From: Chitinophaga sp. Cy-1792
GTDB taxonomy: Bacteria; Bacteroidota; Bacteroidia; Chitinophagales; Chitinophagaceae
Assembly: GCF_011752935.1 (NCBI RefSeq)
Contig: NZ_VWWO01000003.1
Location: forward strand, 868,001 to 932,000
Length of the DNA stretch: 64,000 bases
Direction: 5' to 3'
Below, one piece after another: positions 10,069 through 18,715 of the stretch. Within the stretch, counting starts at the first letter, position 1, and each line of letters opens with the position of its first letter. Both the position numbers and the translations under genes were made by a program. The notes under the pieces were generated by a model. That model saw only the letters and a list, made by a program, of their open reading frames with translations, had not been told where the DNA came from and ran no database searches.

Positions 10069-12048
10069 ATGAGAAGAATTTCAGTTATACTCTTGCTACT
10101 AGCTACTGTAGAAACGGCCGCCGCACAGGAACAACAACCTTTGCGGACGCAGGCCGATATACTGTATGATCAGTATGATTATGCACATGCAGCTTCGATG
10201 TATAAACGTATAGCAGCCAAGAAAAAAGATAAAACCCCTACCATCATGCTGGTGAAGCTGGCGGACTGCTACCGCCAGATGGATGATTACCCGGATGCAG
10301 CACAATGGTACAGCACCCTGCTTACCCGTAGTGATGCCCCGCCGGAATCCCGCCTCTACTACGCCGATGCCTTGAAAAGCATGGGCCGCTATGATGAAGC
10401 CAAAGCAGCCTATTCGCAGTATGCACAATCCAATCCCAATGCAAAAGGTGTACAGACAAGAATAGCCGGTTGCGACTCTGCGAAGATCTGGATGCAAAAC
10501 CCGCTGAACCCCGGCATCTATAATGTTACCCGGCTGAACTCCTCGCATTCCGACTGGGGCGCGGTACGCTATCCGGGTGGTGTGGTGTTTATGTCTGATA
10601 CCCTGATGAAAGATAAGCTCAAACCAGGCAGTAAATTCAACAGGAACGATTACGGCCGTACGAACAGGCCTTACTATAACCTTTACCTGGCCGATACCTC
10701 CGACCATGGCGGTGTTTACCTGGAAGACTTTTCTCCCGCCTTTAATAAATCGCGGTACCACGTAGGGCCGGCGGCTTTCGATAAATCCTTTACCACCGCT
10801 TATGTGACGTTTACTTTCCCGGACAAGAAAATGCCCTCTGAAAAATCGAATACCAGGCCAAGGATCAAATATGGTTACAGGCGCCTGGAGTTATATACCT
10901 CCCACCGCGATAACGCCAATAAATGGAGCGACCCGCAGCCTTTCCAGTACAACAAGCCGGATGCCTATTCCCTGGGCCATGCAGCCCTGAGTAAAGACGA
11001 AAACGTGCTGTATTTCGTGTCGGATATGCCCGGCGGACAAGGAGGCACCGATATCTGGTACAGTGAGAAACAGTCTGATGGCAAATGGGGCACACCAGTT
11101 AACTGCGGCCCGGGCATTAATACCCCCGACGATGAAGAGTTTCCGACCATAGGCCCCGATGGTACGCTGTATTTCAGCAGTACAGGCTGGGCAGGTATGG
11201 GTGGCTTTGATATGTTCCGCAGTAGCGGCAGTAAAGGCCAGTGGTCTGCACCGCAGAACCTGCGTTATCCGTTTAATTCTGCCGGAGATGATTTTTATTT
11301 GAATGATTATGAAGATGGTAGCGGATATTTCGCCTCTAACAGGCCTGGTGGTATGGGTAGCGACGATATCTATTCCTATAATACTTTGCAAATCATTCGT
11401 GAACCAATGGTACCTCCGGCATTGGTAATCCCTTTCATAGGTAAGGTATGTCCTCCGTTGCGTGGTGCCTGCATCTATATCTATAACAGGCAGCGCAATA
11501 TGGGCTGGTGTTTCCTGGGAGATCCTGACAGGGATATTACCCTGACGCTGGAGAAAGAAACGGATTATGTGGTAAGGATCCTGGAGCCGGGGGGAGCAAG
11601 AAGAGATTCAGTAGAGTTCAATACACGTGGCATGAGGGACGGAGAAACGCTGAATAAGCTGATCTGTCCTGAAAGGCCACTGAAAGCAGGTACTAAGTTC
11701 ATCCTGCAGAACCTGAATTATGATTATGATAAATGGAATATAAGGCCGGATGCAGCCCTGGTATTGGATTCTTTGGCAGATATCCTGAGAGCGCATCCAC
11801 GACTGGTAGTGAGGCTGGTTGCATATACGGATAGCCGTGGTAGTTCGGCCTACAACCTGCAGTTGTCTAAAAAGCGTGCTGCATCAGCGGTGCAGTATTT
11901 GATAGCACATGGCATTGCCAAAAGCAGGATCAGCTCCGCCGGCCGTGGCGATACCAATCTGCTGAACCACTGTAAGAAAGGCGTGAAATGCACCGATGCG
12001 GAGCATGAGGTAAACAGGAGAACAGAAGTAGAAATTATAAGAGACTAA
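10069..12048 (+). CDS. OmpA-family protein with TPR and PD40 (WD40-like) repeats, T9SS partner
   Basis: 659 residues. The signal peptide ends at A-A-A-Q. TPR-like helices occupy about residues 25-140. PD40/WD40-like blades follow, seen as repeated motifs such as L-Y-F-V-S-D-M-P-G-G, L-Y-F-S-S-T-G-W-A-G and Y-F-A-S-N-R-P-G-G-M-G. A C-terminal OmpA domain (about 540-659) binds peptidoglycan, with the Y-T-D-S-R-G-S-S and N-R-R-T-E-V-E-I motifs. The architecture resembles PorE-type proteins that tether outer-membrane T9SS components to peptidoglycan. It is the third gene of the cassette with the DUF11/CHU_C protein and PorP/SprF and is followed by a terminator hairpin. Confidence 0.92.
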   Translation: MRRISVILLLLATVETAAAQEQQPLRTQADILYDQYDYAHAASMYKRIAAKKKDKTPTIMLVKLADCYRQMDDYPDAAQWYSTLLTRSDAPPESRLYYADALKSMGRYDEAKAAYSQYAQSNPNAKGVQTRIAGCDSAKIWMQNPLNPGIYNVTRLNSSHSDWGAVRYPGGVVFMSDTLMKDKLKPGSKFNRNDYGRTNRPYYNLYLADTSDHGGVYLEDFSPAFNKSRYHVGPAAFDKSFTTAYVTFTFPDKKMPSEKSNTRPRIKYGYRRLELYTSHRDNANKWSDPQPFQYNKPDAYSLGHAALSKDENVLYFVSDMPGGQGGTDIWYSEKQSDGKWGTPVNCGPGINTPDDEEFPTIGPDGTLYFSSTGWAGMGGFDMFRSSGSKGQWSAPQNLRYPFNSAGDDFYLNDYEDGSGYFASNRPGGMGSDDIYSYNTLQIIREPMVPPALVIPFIGKVCPPLRGACIYIYNRQRNMGWCFLGDPDRDITLTLEKETDYVVRILEPGGARRDSVEFNTRGMRDGETLNKLICPERPLKAGTKFILQNLNYDYDKWNIRPDAALVLDSLADILRAHPRLVVRLVAYTDSRGSSAYNLQLSKKRAASAVQYLIAHGIAKSRISSAGRGDTNLLNHCKKGVKCTDAEHEVNRRTEVEIIRD

Positions 12049-12142
12049 CATGAAATTTTTCCTACGAGTCCAATTCCATTTGCCGTCCGGAGCAGATAAA
12101 GATGGCATTATGCTATGAGAAATCTATCAGGCGCATGTTTTG

Positions 12143-12181
12143 ACAGGCATCCGGCATTCCGGGTGCCTGTTTTTTATTTTT
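12143..12181 (+). terminator. Rho-independent terminator after the T9SS cassette
   Basis: A 12-bp stem (12143-12154 with 12159-12170, one G-T pair, loop CATT) is followed by a T-rich tract. It lies between the convergent OmpA-family gene and the TonB-linked barrel gene. The T-tract overlaps the last codons of the latter, so it serves the plus-strand operon. Confidence 0.8.
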
Positions 12182-14795
12182 TATTGAACCGCCAGCTCAG
12201 CCCGATCATAAATGTATTAGGTAATGCCTGGTTGGAAGAATACACCACCGAGCCATTATTGACGGATGCGGAGATGGCATTGCCCTGCCTGAATATATCG
12301 TAGGCATCAATATGGCAGGTCAGGCGGTTATCAAAAAAGTATTTGGAGATAGTAGCGGTAGCCAATAATTGATTTTGACTAAGCAGGCTATTGTTACTTG
12401 ATAAAAACCGGTATTGGATATCTGTATTGAATCTGAGCGAAGGGAGGATGCTAACGCCTGCATTTGCCTGTAAACCATAACTGAAAATATGGATGTTATT
12501 GGCATTGGCAGTGTTATAGTTAATACCGGTGAGCCCTATATTATTGTTGAATCTTAAAATGAAATTCTTTGTGGTGGAATATTCTAATCCTCCAGACAAA
12601 CTGATGGATTTGTTGAAAGATTTTTGTAGTTCATTTTGATAGGAAGAAATGTCATTTACCAGCGAAATGCTGCTATTAGCATTAAATGACAATCGACTGG
12701 CCGGAAGTATCCATTTTTTGTCAATGGAGACATTGGTGGAATTCCCTCCATTAATGTTTACAGGTTGCTGGATTCGCCTGCCCAATTCATCAAAATACTG
12801 GCTATAGATGATTTTTTTATTGTTGGGGACGATCCCGATGGCTACGTCAATGTAACTGCCATTTTGTTTGTACGTGCTGTAACGCATATTAATGATTGCT
12901 TTTTGCATTGCCTGCAAGTTTGGGTTGCCTATGGTCAGTACGCTGGGGTTTGAATAATCAATAATAGTGATCAGCTGATCAGGGTTGGGTAGTAGTAAAT
13001 CAGTTTGGTATTCAATATTAATAAACCGATAGGGGGTAAATGAGTATTTAGCAGTCAAGGAAGGCTGTGCGGTACGATACCTGGTACTTGTTTCTGTACC
13101 CATTACTTCATCTGTAATGAGTTGGTTTCGCCCAAAAAAAAACGAGCTTAAATAGATGCTTACCTTTTCTTTTTCAATATTCAGGTTTAAAAAGGCACCA
13201 TAATTTGTATTCCTGTATTGATAACCATTTTTTAAACTATCGTTTTCCTGATATTTGGAAGTTAATGAATCGAAATCATAACCGGATCTGCTATTGTTGG
13301 ATTGTTCATACTGGAGCCGGGGTGATATAAGCAGGGTTATGTCTTTATTGATCTGAGTGCGTAATTCCAGTAAAGGATAATAGGTCGTGTTTTTAAAATT
13401 ACCTACATATTGGCGATTTGTATTGGATTGATTGGTTGAATCACCACTTGAATAAGTAAGTATAGATTCGTTACTCGAATTATTATTCCCCACCAGGACG
13501 TCAAAGCTAAAGTTGGCTGTCAGGGTGGATTTAAGTTTGATAAGATTTTTGCTGAATTGTAACTCATCCCTGAATTTATTACTATAGGTGGTGTTATAGG
13601 AGTGACTATTTGAAAAACTATATTTGTTACTGGTAAAATTGTCCACGGTGAAATTTGCTGTAGAGGAGCCATTGTTATTACTGAATTGTAGTTTGTTTTT
13701 AAGCGATTTGGTGGAGTCGAGTCTGATTTCAGCAATGGAATTGATAAAATTATTAGTATTGGTATTGGTACTGTAGGAGTTTTGATTGGTGATTAATGTA
13801 TCTGTGTTGTTCAGAAAGGATTGCTGAGCGGAAATCGTACTAATCTTTGCCGTTGTATTGGTTCTTTGGAAATCCACTGAAAATTTTGATCCGGATTTAT
13901 TTCTGAAGCTGGATTGTAGTATGAATTGTCCGGATGTTACAGGTGTATTGTTGGCAGGCCTGTTATCCGGATATCCATTCATATTAGAGTAATTGGCTAT
14001 GATGGAATAAATCGCATTGGGATTGATACTGAAACCAGCCCCTTTGATATTATAGGTATTTCCGGAACCCATGGATAAGGAGGTGGTACCTGATAAGGTT
14101 TTTTTTTCTTTGTTTTTGGTGATCAGGTTGAGGACTTTTGTTTTGGGCTTGTTTCCGTTTTCACTGATAAACCTGTCATCTGTACTGATAATTTGTATCT
14201 TACTGATCAAATCTGCACTGAGGTTATTAGCAGCGATGCCCGCATTTTTACCGTAAAATAACATGCCATTTAAATTAATTCCCTCAATATCTTCTCCATA
14301 ATATTTCATTTTTCCATCCGCATCAATGGTGAGGCCAGGTATTTTCCTGAATAAGTCAATCAGGTAAGCATTTTTTTCTAAGGGAATAGATCCGGTGTTA
14401 AAAGAGATGGTGTCTTTATTGATACTAACGGCCGGTGGCGTTCCTATTATCTTAACTTCCTGCAGTTTTATTTCATCGTTTTTTAATGCGATGTCACCAA
14501 TATTGATAGTCCTGGAATTGCCATTTACCGGAACGGTAATGGAAGTTGGTTTAAATCCTATATGTGTAATAGTTAGTTGCAATGTTCCTCTTGCGGTGGT
14601 GTTAAAACTGAAAACACCTTTCTTGTCGGTACTGACCGTTGCAATAATACCATCTTTTACTGTTGCCTGGATATTGGCTCCCTGAACCGGTGATTCGTTG
14701 GCGCTTTCTATAATCCTTCCGTTAATGTGTACAGTATCAGTGACATGATCCTGCTGAAAAAATAGAAAGGAAAATAGTATCGGTATAATGCTCAT
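12174..14795 (-). CDS. TonB-linked outer-membrane beta-barrel protein with N-terminal carboxypeptidase-regulatory-like domain
   Basis: 873 residues. A short hydrophobic signal segment is followed by a CarboxypepD_reg-like beta-sandwich (about 22-110, with the pattern S-P-V-Q-G-A-N-I ... T-H-I-G-F-K-P). A plug-like domain comes next (about 115-225) and then a long barrel rich in Asn, Ser, Tyr and Thr that ends in the aromatic F-N-K-K tail. This matches the Bacteroidota 'outer membrane beta-barrel family' TonB-dependent receptor group rather than SusC. It is divergent from the LanKC-like gene across a 165-bp intergenic region and shares its AT-rich base composition, so it may belong to the same locus as transporter or target of the peptide product. 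That link is inference from position only. Confidence 0.85.
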   Translation of the reverse strand: MSIIPILFSFLFFQQDHVTDTVHINGRIIESANESPVQGANIQATVKDGIIATVSTDKKGVFSFNTTARGTLQLTITHIGFKPTSITVPVNGNSRTINIGDIALKNDEIKLQEVKIIGTPPAVSINKDTISFNTGSIPLEKNAYLIDLFRKIPGLTIDADGKMKYYGEDIEGINLNGMLFYGKNAGIAANNLSADLISKIQIISTDDRFISENGNKPKTKVLNLITKNKEKKTLSGTTSLSMGSGNTYNIKGAGFSINPNAIYSIIANYSNMNGYPDNRPANNTPVTSGQFILQSSFRNKSGSKFSVDFQRTNTTAKISTISAQQSFLNNTDTLITNQNSYSTNTNTNNFINSIAEIRLDSTKSLKNKLQFSNNNGSSTANFTVDNFTSNKYSFSNSHSYNTTYSNKFRDELQFSKNLIKLKSTLTANFSFDVLVGNNNSSNESILTYSSGDSTNQSNTNRQYVGNFKNTTYYPLLELRTQINKDITLLISPRLQYEQSNNSRSGYDFDSLTSKYQENDSLKNGYQYRNTNYGAFLNLNIEKEKVSIYLSSFFFGRNQLITDEVMGTETSTRYRTAQPSLTAKYSFTPYRFINIEYQTDLLLPNPDQLITIIDYSNPSVLTIGNPNLQAMQKAIINMRYSTYKQNGSYIDVAIGIVPNNKKIIYSQYFDELGRRIQQPVNINGGNSTNVSIDKKWILPASRLSFNANSSISLVNDISSYQNELQKSFNKSISLSGGLEYSTTKNFILRFNNNIGLTGINYNTANANNIHIFSYGLQANAGVSILPSLRFNTDIQYRFLSSNNSLLSQNQLLATATISKYFFDNRLTCHIDAYDIFRQGNAISASVNNGSVVYSSNQALPNTFMIGLSWRFNKK

Positions 14796-14960
14796 GGTTT
14801 GTCAACTTTCATTTAATATATGAAAAGAGGCTGCGGCAGATTTTCATGGATAATAAATGTTCTTTTTTTCGGAATTTTTGTTGCACTGCGGTTTCAATAC
14901 ATTTTGTAGTAGCTACCTTAGTAACGTTGACGAACCAAAAAATAGCCGTAGTTACAGTTT

Positions 14961-17480
14961 ATGGTAGATTATACTTATCGTTTAATTAACAACAACATAC
15001 CATTTATTCAATCGGGCGGAGTAATGAAAATCGGGAATGTAGCCCTTCCGCATGAGTGGGTACTATTTGTATCAGCTGTTATAGAAGATTTTGAGACAGT
15101 ACTCGACATTATGATAGACCTGTTTCGGAAGCGGAATGATGAGCTAGCGATTGAAATTCCAGGGAATAGTGATGAGTTGATTGGATTATTGAATGGTAAC
15201 GCCGGATTTGAAAAGCTGGGTAAGGTTTTTTGTATTACGGTATCAAGGGGGGCAGATATTGGTGCTATTGCGGAAGAAGTGGTGTTGACTACAAATGGCA
15301 TCAGGGGCATAGATATACCGACGGCTGAAAAACTAAGCTCCAATGTCTATGCGGGAATGGATAGGCCGCAAGTTAAACCCATAAAAAAAATATGGCCATT
15401 TAAACATATCAGTCCTATTGACAAAAAACGAAAAACTAATATTCCACCTAGGAATATCAAAATTAGAAAGTTGATCAGAGATGGGATTAAAGGGAGAACG
15501 TTTATAGGTACTTATCCTACCGGTTTTTTTAGTCGTGAAAGGGTTTTTGTTAAAGAGGGAAAGAAAAATATGTTTTTAGATAACGCTGGTAGGGATGTTT
15601 GTGCAAGGTTGGCGTTTGAAGCGGATGTACTACAGGTACTTCATTCAAAAGCCTCGGTTCCGAAAGTGGTGGACACCTTCATGGAGAACGAAAGATTCTA
15701 CTTATTGCTTGAGCAAATAAACGGGTTGAGTTTTGACGTGGTAATTCGAAATACGTTGAAAAACACGACCTGGTGTTATTTGTCTCATAAAGATCAGTTA
15801 TATATACTGGAATTGATTGCTGGTATTATTGATAATATAAAACGTATACATGAAGCAGGATATGCTCATCGGGATATATCACCTGTTAATTTTATAGTTG
15901 AATATACGGGTGGGATTAAAGTGATCGACTTTGAATTAGCGGTGAATGTGTTGGAGGGATACCCCAATCCAGCTAACTCTGGTTACACACCGGGATACAC
16001 CGCGCCAGACCGCTACGATATTGGTGATTATTCGGAAGATATATTCAGCCTGGGGGCACTTGTTTTCTTCTCTTTGGTGGGAATTCATCCAATGATTATA
16101 GACGCGTTGAACCATGCAGAGTTATATCAACGGGCATTGCACTTGTCTAACGATAGAGAGATCGCAACATTGATAAGCAGTTGTTGTAATCAGGATCGGA
16201 ATGAGCGGCCGGGTATTGCCGAAGTAGCAATACAACTATCAACAATATTAAAAAAATATAAGTCAAATGCGAACATACCCCAATCGAGTGAAGTCAAGAT
16301 ACCGATATCTTCAAAAGACCTGGCGCAACAATGCAGAAATTTTTATGAATCGAAGCTAAACCTGGAGGAAAATGGAAGATGGTTTGGTCTTGTGGAAACC
16401 GGTGACCTGATGTCGAGTTCATTCAGACATGAATTTGTCCTTTATCCCTGGTTGACCATAGGAGTATCCGGTCCATTGCTCCTGGCGTACCGGCTTGCCC
16501 GTTCGGGTGAAATGATCATTAACCGCGAGAGTGTGGTTTATAACAGCAACCTGGAGTATATGGTAAATGGAGTGGATCGATGGACAAATAAGTATCCTGG
16601 ATTTTATGAAGGTACTGCAGGCGTAGGGTTGTGTTTGGCTGATGGGCTAGCTTGCGGTTTGCTGGATGACATGAGATCATTGGTGGTTCCTGCTATGAAA
16701 AAGTGCTACTCTTTCCTTCCCACTAATTATAGTTTTGCTACTGGTTTGTCTGGGATGGGATATTCATTGATTTTCTCTTTAAACGCGATAAATGATCCAT
16801 CTTATAACAGCTTGTTGCAGCAGATTTTAGACGCAGTACTGGCTATACAGGATGAGCATGGCCGTTTAACCATATTTTCTAAGGACGAAGCCAACGATGT
16901 CGTCTTTAGTATGGATAATGGAATTGCTGGCATCCTTACCTTCCTGCTGGCTTATTATGCGGTTTATAAAGATGAAAAAGTAAGGTTATCCATTGATAGT
17001 ATACTATCGTATTATACCCCCATCTTTATTAAAAAAGTCCTAAGCAAAAAGAGGCAGTTTGATCGGGATCAAATCAATACACTTGGTCGGGAGTTGGGTT
17101 TTGTGTTGGCATTGCTAATGTATAAAAAAGAGTGCGCTGATCCCCAATATGACGATCTGTTGAATGAAATACTTACAAAGATTCCTGATCACATTATTCT
17201 GAATGATTATGGGTTAAGAGGGATGTCTGGTCTTGGTCATTTATATCTGGAGGCCGCAACGGTGTTGGGTGATAAGGTGTGGAAACACAGGGCATCTTGG
17301 ATTGCAGCTACTCTATTGAGCTTAAGTTCTTTTAAAGTGGATTATAGATTTTGGAAGACGGCATTTATTGTAGATACAACGATGGGTCTAATGAATGGTT
17401 CAACTGGTGTCTATAGTTTTTTAATGAGGTATAATTGTAGTAAGGATGAAAGTCGCCAAGGTAGGTGTGCCATATTCTGA
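14961..17480 (+). CDS. Class III lanthipeptide synthetase-like protein (LanKC-like: lyase-like, kinase and LanC-like domains)
   Basis: 839 residues in LanKC order. An N-terminal lyase-like region (about 1-135) shows the expected layout of a V-L-F-V-S-A segment, an F-E-K-L-G-K-V-F segment and an N-V-Y-A-G-M end. The kinase domain (about 175-435) has beta3 Lys198, alphaC Glu220, an H-R-D-I-S-P-V-N catalytic loop (303-310) and Asp323, but D-F-E in place of D-F-G. The C-terminal alpha-toroid LanC-like domain (about 480-825) has G-T-A-G, G-L-S-G-M-G, D-N-G-I-A-G and G-M-S-G-L-G repeats. The W-C-x-G and C-H-G zinc ligands of class I, II and IV cyclases are absent, as in class III. Such enzymes phosphorylate Ser/Thr, eliminate phosphate and cyclise. 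Two small Ser/Thr/Cys peptides follow directly. No ABC transporter is adjacent. Function as a RiPP synthetase is inferred. Confidence 0.85.
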   Translation: MVDYTYRLINNNIPFIQSGGVMKIGNVALPHEWVLFVSAVIEDFETVLDIMIDLFRKRNDELAIEIPGNSDELIGLLNGNAGFEKLGKVFCITVSRGADIGAIAEEVVLTTNGIRGIDIPTAEKLSSNVYAGMDRPQVKPIKKIWPFKHISPIDKKRKTNIPPRNIKIRKLIRDGIKGRTFIGTYPTGFFSRERVFVKEGKKNMFLDNAGRDVCARLAFEADVLQVLHSKASVPKVVDTFMENERFYLLLEQINGLSFDVVIRNTLKNTTWCYLSHKDQLYILELIAGIIDNIKRIHEAGYAHRDISPVNFIVEYTGGIKVIDFELAVNVLEGYPNPANSGYTPGYTAPDRYDIGDYSEDIFSLGALVFFSLVGIHPMIIDALNHAELYQRALHLSNDREIATLISSCCNQDRNERPGIAEVAIQLSTILKKYKSNANIPQSSEVKIPISSKDLAQQCRNFYESKLNLEENGRWFGLVETGDLMSSSFRHEFVLYPWLTIGVSGPLLLAYRLARSGEMIINRESVVYNSNLEYMVNGVDRWTNKYPGFYEGTAGVGLCLADGLACGLLDDMRSLVVPAMKKCYSFLPTNYSFATGLSGMGYSLIFSLNAINDPSYNSLLQQILDAVLAIQDEHGRLTIFSKDEANDVVFSMDNGIAGILTFLLAYYAVYKDEKVRLSIDSILSYYTPIFIKKVLSKKRQFDRDQINTLGRELGFVLALLMYKKECADPQYDDLLNEILTKIPDHIILNDYGLRGMSGLGHLYLEAATVLGDKVWKHRASWIAATLLSLSSFKVDYRFWKTAFIVDTTMGLMNGSTGVYSFLMRYNCSKDESRQGRCAIF

Positions 17481-17510
17481 CAAAAATAAGTTTAAAATTA
17501 TCCGGATAAG

Positions 17511-17544
17511 CTACCTGGAAAGTATTTCCTATGGTTTCAGGTAG
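17511..17544. other. Imperfect hairpin between the LanKC-like gene and peptide 1
   Basis: CTACCTG at 17511-17517 pairs with CAGGTAG at 17538-17544, and a flanking GGAAA/TTTC extends it imperfectly. There is no T-tract, so it is more likely an mRNA structural element or weak attenuator than a classical terminator. Confidence 0.35.
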
Positions 17545-17605
17545 TGCTATAACATCATAGGAAGTTACATCTTAATTTAGCTTTTTTTACAAAAGCATAA
17601 TCATT

Positions 17606-17860
17606 ATGAAACAAGCAAAATTCGCTCTCGCATCTCTGGCAGTATTAGCTGTTGCTTCATTTGCAATTGCATCTAAAGCAAAAACTCCTAAAGTTTTCTA
17701 CAAAGCTTCTACTGATGCTAATAGTTTTTGCAGTGTGAAAACTACTCTGAATCTGACACTTACTACTGCTACAGTACCTGGTCAGTTTACAATTCTTACT
17801 CTGTCAACACAATCTGCACAAGCTACTTGCCCTACCATCAGAGTAACAACATCTGCATAA
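17606..17860 (+). CDS. Small secreted Thr/Ser-rich peptide 1, candidate LanKC substrate
   Basis: 84 residues. The N-terminus M-K-Q-A-K-F-A-L-A followed by a hydrophobic core ending F-A-I-A resembles a Sec signal peptide, with likely cleavage after residue 22. The remainder is rich in Thr and Ser, with cysteines at 42 and 75. Residues 67-75 read S-T-Q-S-A-Q-A-T-C, fitting the S-x2-S-x(2-5)-C spacing that class III enzymes convert to labionin. The C-terminal C-P-T-I-R-V is shared with the downstream paralogue. It could be a precursor peptide of the adjacent LanKC-like enzyme. It could equally be a small exported protein of the DUF6520-like kind with a disulfide between its two cysteines. I do not recognise the family with certainty. 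Confidence 0.75.
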   Translation: MKQAKFALASLAVLAVASFAIASKAKTPKVFYKASTDANSFCSVKTTLNLTLTTATVPGQFTILTLSTQSAQATCPTIRVTTSA

Positions 17861-17887
17861 AAGTTTTAAAAAATTTTTATGATTAAG

Positions 17888-17913
17888 AGAAGCCGCCATT
17901 TATGGCGGCTTCT
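17888..17913 (+). terminator. Hairpin after peptide 1
   Basis: A perfect inverted repeat (17888-17899 with 17902-17913, including the AAGCCGCC core) lies just after the peptide 1 stop codon. No long T-tract follows, so it may be a 3' stabilising hairpin or weak terminator. Peptide 2 has no equivalent. Confidence 0.55.
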
Positions 17914-17919
17914 ACTTTG

Positions 17920-18440
17920 GTAAGCCAGTGGTTTTTCGGAGGTAAAATGAAATGATCTCAAAGTTTGGGTAAGGAGAAGTGATCTTTTCTCAAATGTTTT
18001 CTGTCTTGGTCATATCATTTTGAGTTGTAAGAACTTTCCTCTTAATTAAGCCTTTAAAAAAATCATTATGAAACAAGCTAAATTCGCTCTCGCAACGCTG
18101 TTATTACTTGCTGCTGCTTCCTTTGCAATCGCATCTAAAGCAAAAGGAATTAAGATTTTCTATATGACTTCTATTGATGATGTTAATAATTTTTGTAGAG
18201 TGAAAACTCTGCAGCAACTTGAAATCACAACTGCAACCGAACCGGATAAATTCTTTATTACTACTATGGCGACACAACCACTTAATACTACTTGTCCTAC
18301 CATTAGGGTAACTGACTACGCCTAAGATTTATTTAACTTTTCAAATTTATAGAGGCCAGTGACATTTAGGGAGAGGTTATTACATGATTTAATCGTTTGG
18401 GCAAGGTATATCTATTTTTTTCGTAATGTTTTTCTGTCGT
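17920..18440 (+). repeat. Diverged tandem-duplication blocks around the two peptide genes
   Basis: The DNA after peptide 1 (about 17922-18008) and after peptide 2 (about 18353-18438) align. Both begin near GCCAGTG, contain ATGAT...GTTTGGG(T/C)AAGG, and continue to AATGTT...TCTGTC. Together with the two paralogous genes this shows a diverged tandem duplication with a unit of about 430-460 bp. A third copy of the upstream block therefore precedes the 18498 small frame and the peptidase gene. Confidence 0.6.
18068..18325 (+). CDS. Small secreted Thr-rich peptide 2, paralogue of peptide 1
   Basis: 85 residues. The first 26 residues are nearly identical to peptide 1 (M-K-Q-A-K-F-A-L-A-T ... F-A-I-A-S-K-A-K), giving the same Sec-like signal peptide. 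Cysteines at 43 and 76 keep the 33-residue spacing seen in peptide 1 (42 and 75), and the final C-P-T-I-R-V is conserved. The S-x2-S-x4-C motif of peptide 1 is not conserved: the two serines align with Ala and Pro, leaving only threonines. Conservation of the signal-like N-terminus and both cysteines favours a common exported fold or processing route. Being a LanKC substrate remains possible but less obvious for this copy. It is preceded by its own leader, so it may be transcribed separately. Confidence 0.75.
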   Translation: MKQAKFALATLLLLAAASFAIASKAKGIKIFYMTSIDDVNNFCRVKTLQQLEITTATEPDKFFITTMATQPLNTTCPTIRVTDYA

Positions 18441-18497
18441 ATTAACCGTTGCATAACTTTTATATGCGACTAAATTCCTTACTTTTAGAAGGAAATA

Positions 18498-18608
18498 ATG
18501 GATGTTGTTGTGGCAGCATCAAGGAGGTGTATGTCTGAATTTATGTTTGTTGAGACTCCTGAATTGTATATTCAGGTGGAAATTGTGTTTAGTGCCATGA
18601 GGCAATAA
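18498..18608 (+). CDS. Possible 36-residue small ORF in the third duplication block
   Basis: An ATG-to-TAA frame that starts M-D-V-V-V-A-A-S-R-R-C. Its ATG falls where the start codon of a third peptide copy would be expected from alignment of the duplicated upstream blocks. The predicted sequence has no similarity to peptides 1 and 2 and no signal peptide. It may be the remnant of a lost third copy or a chance frame; evidence is weak. Confidence 0.2.
   Translation: MDVVVAASRRCMSEFMFVETPELYIQVEIVFSAMRQ
18542..18549 (+). promoter_or_regulatory. Candidate -7 box (TATGTTTG) upstream of the S9 peptidase
   Basis: Matches the Bacteroidota TAnnTTTG -7 consensus. It would give a leader of about 160 nt before the ATG at 18716. 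No convincing -33 element was identified. Confidence 0.35.
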
Positions 18609-18715
18609 ACGTTTTCCCTAAATTCCTCTTATTGGCCAGTTGCAAATTTAAAACGGTATTGTTATGTGTTGTAGATGGCGTCAAAAATATTCATTCATAT
18701 AAATTTATCGACTTA

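Noticed and set aside
10099..10761. A 220-codon minus-strand frame opposite the OmpA-family gene
   Set aside because: It is antisense to a gene with clear TPR, PD40 and OmpA domains and shows no domain of its own.
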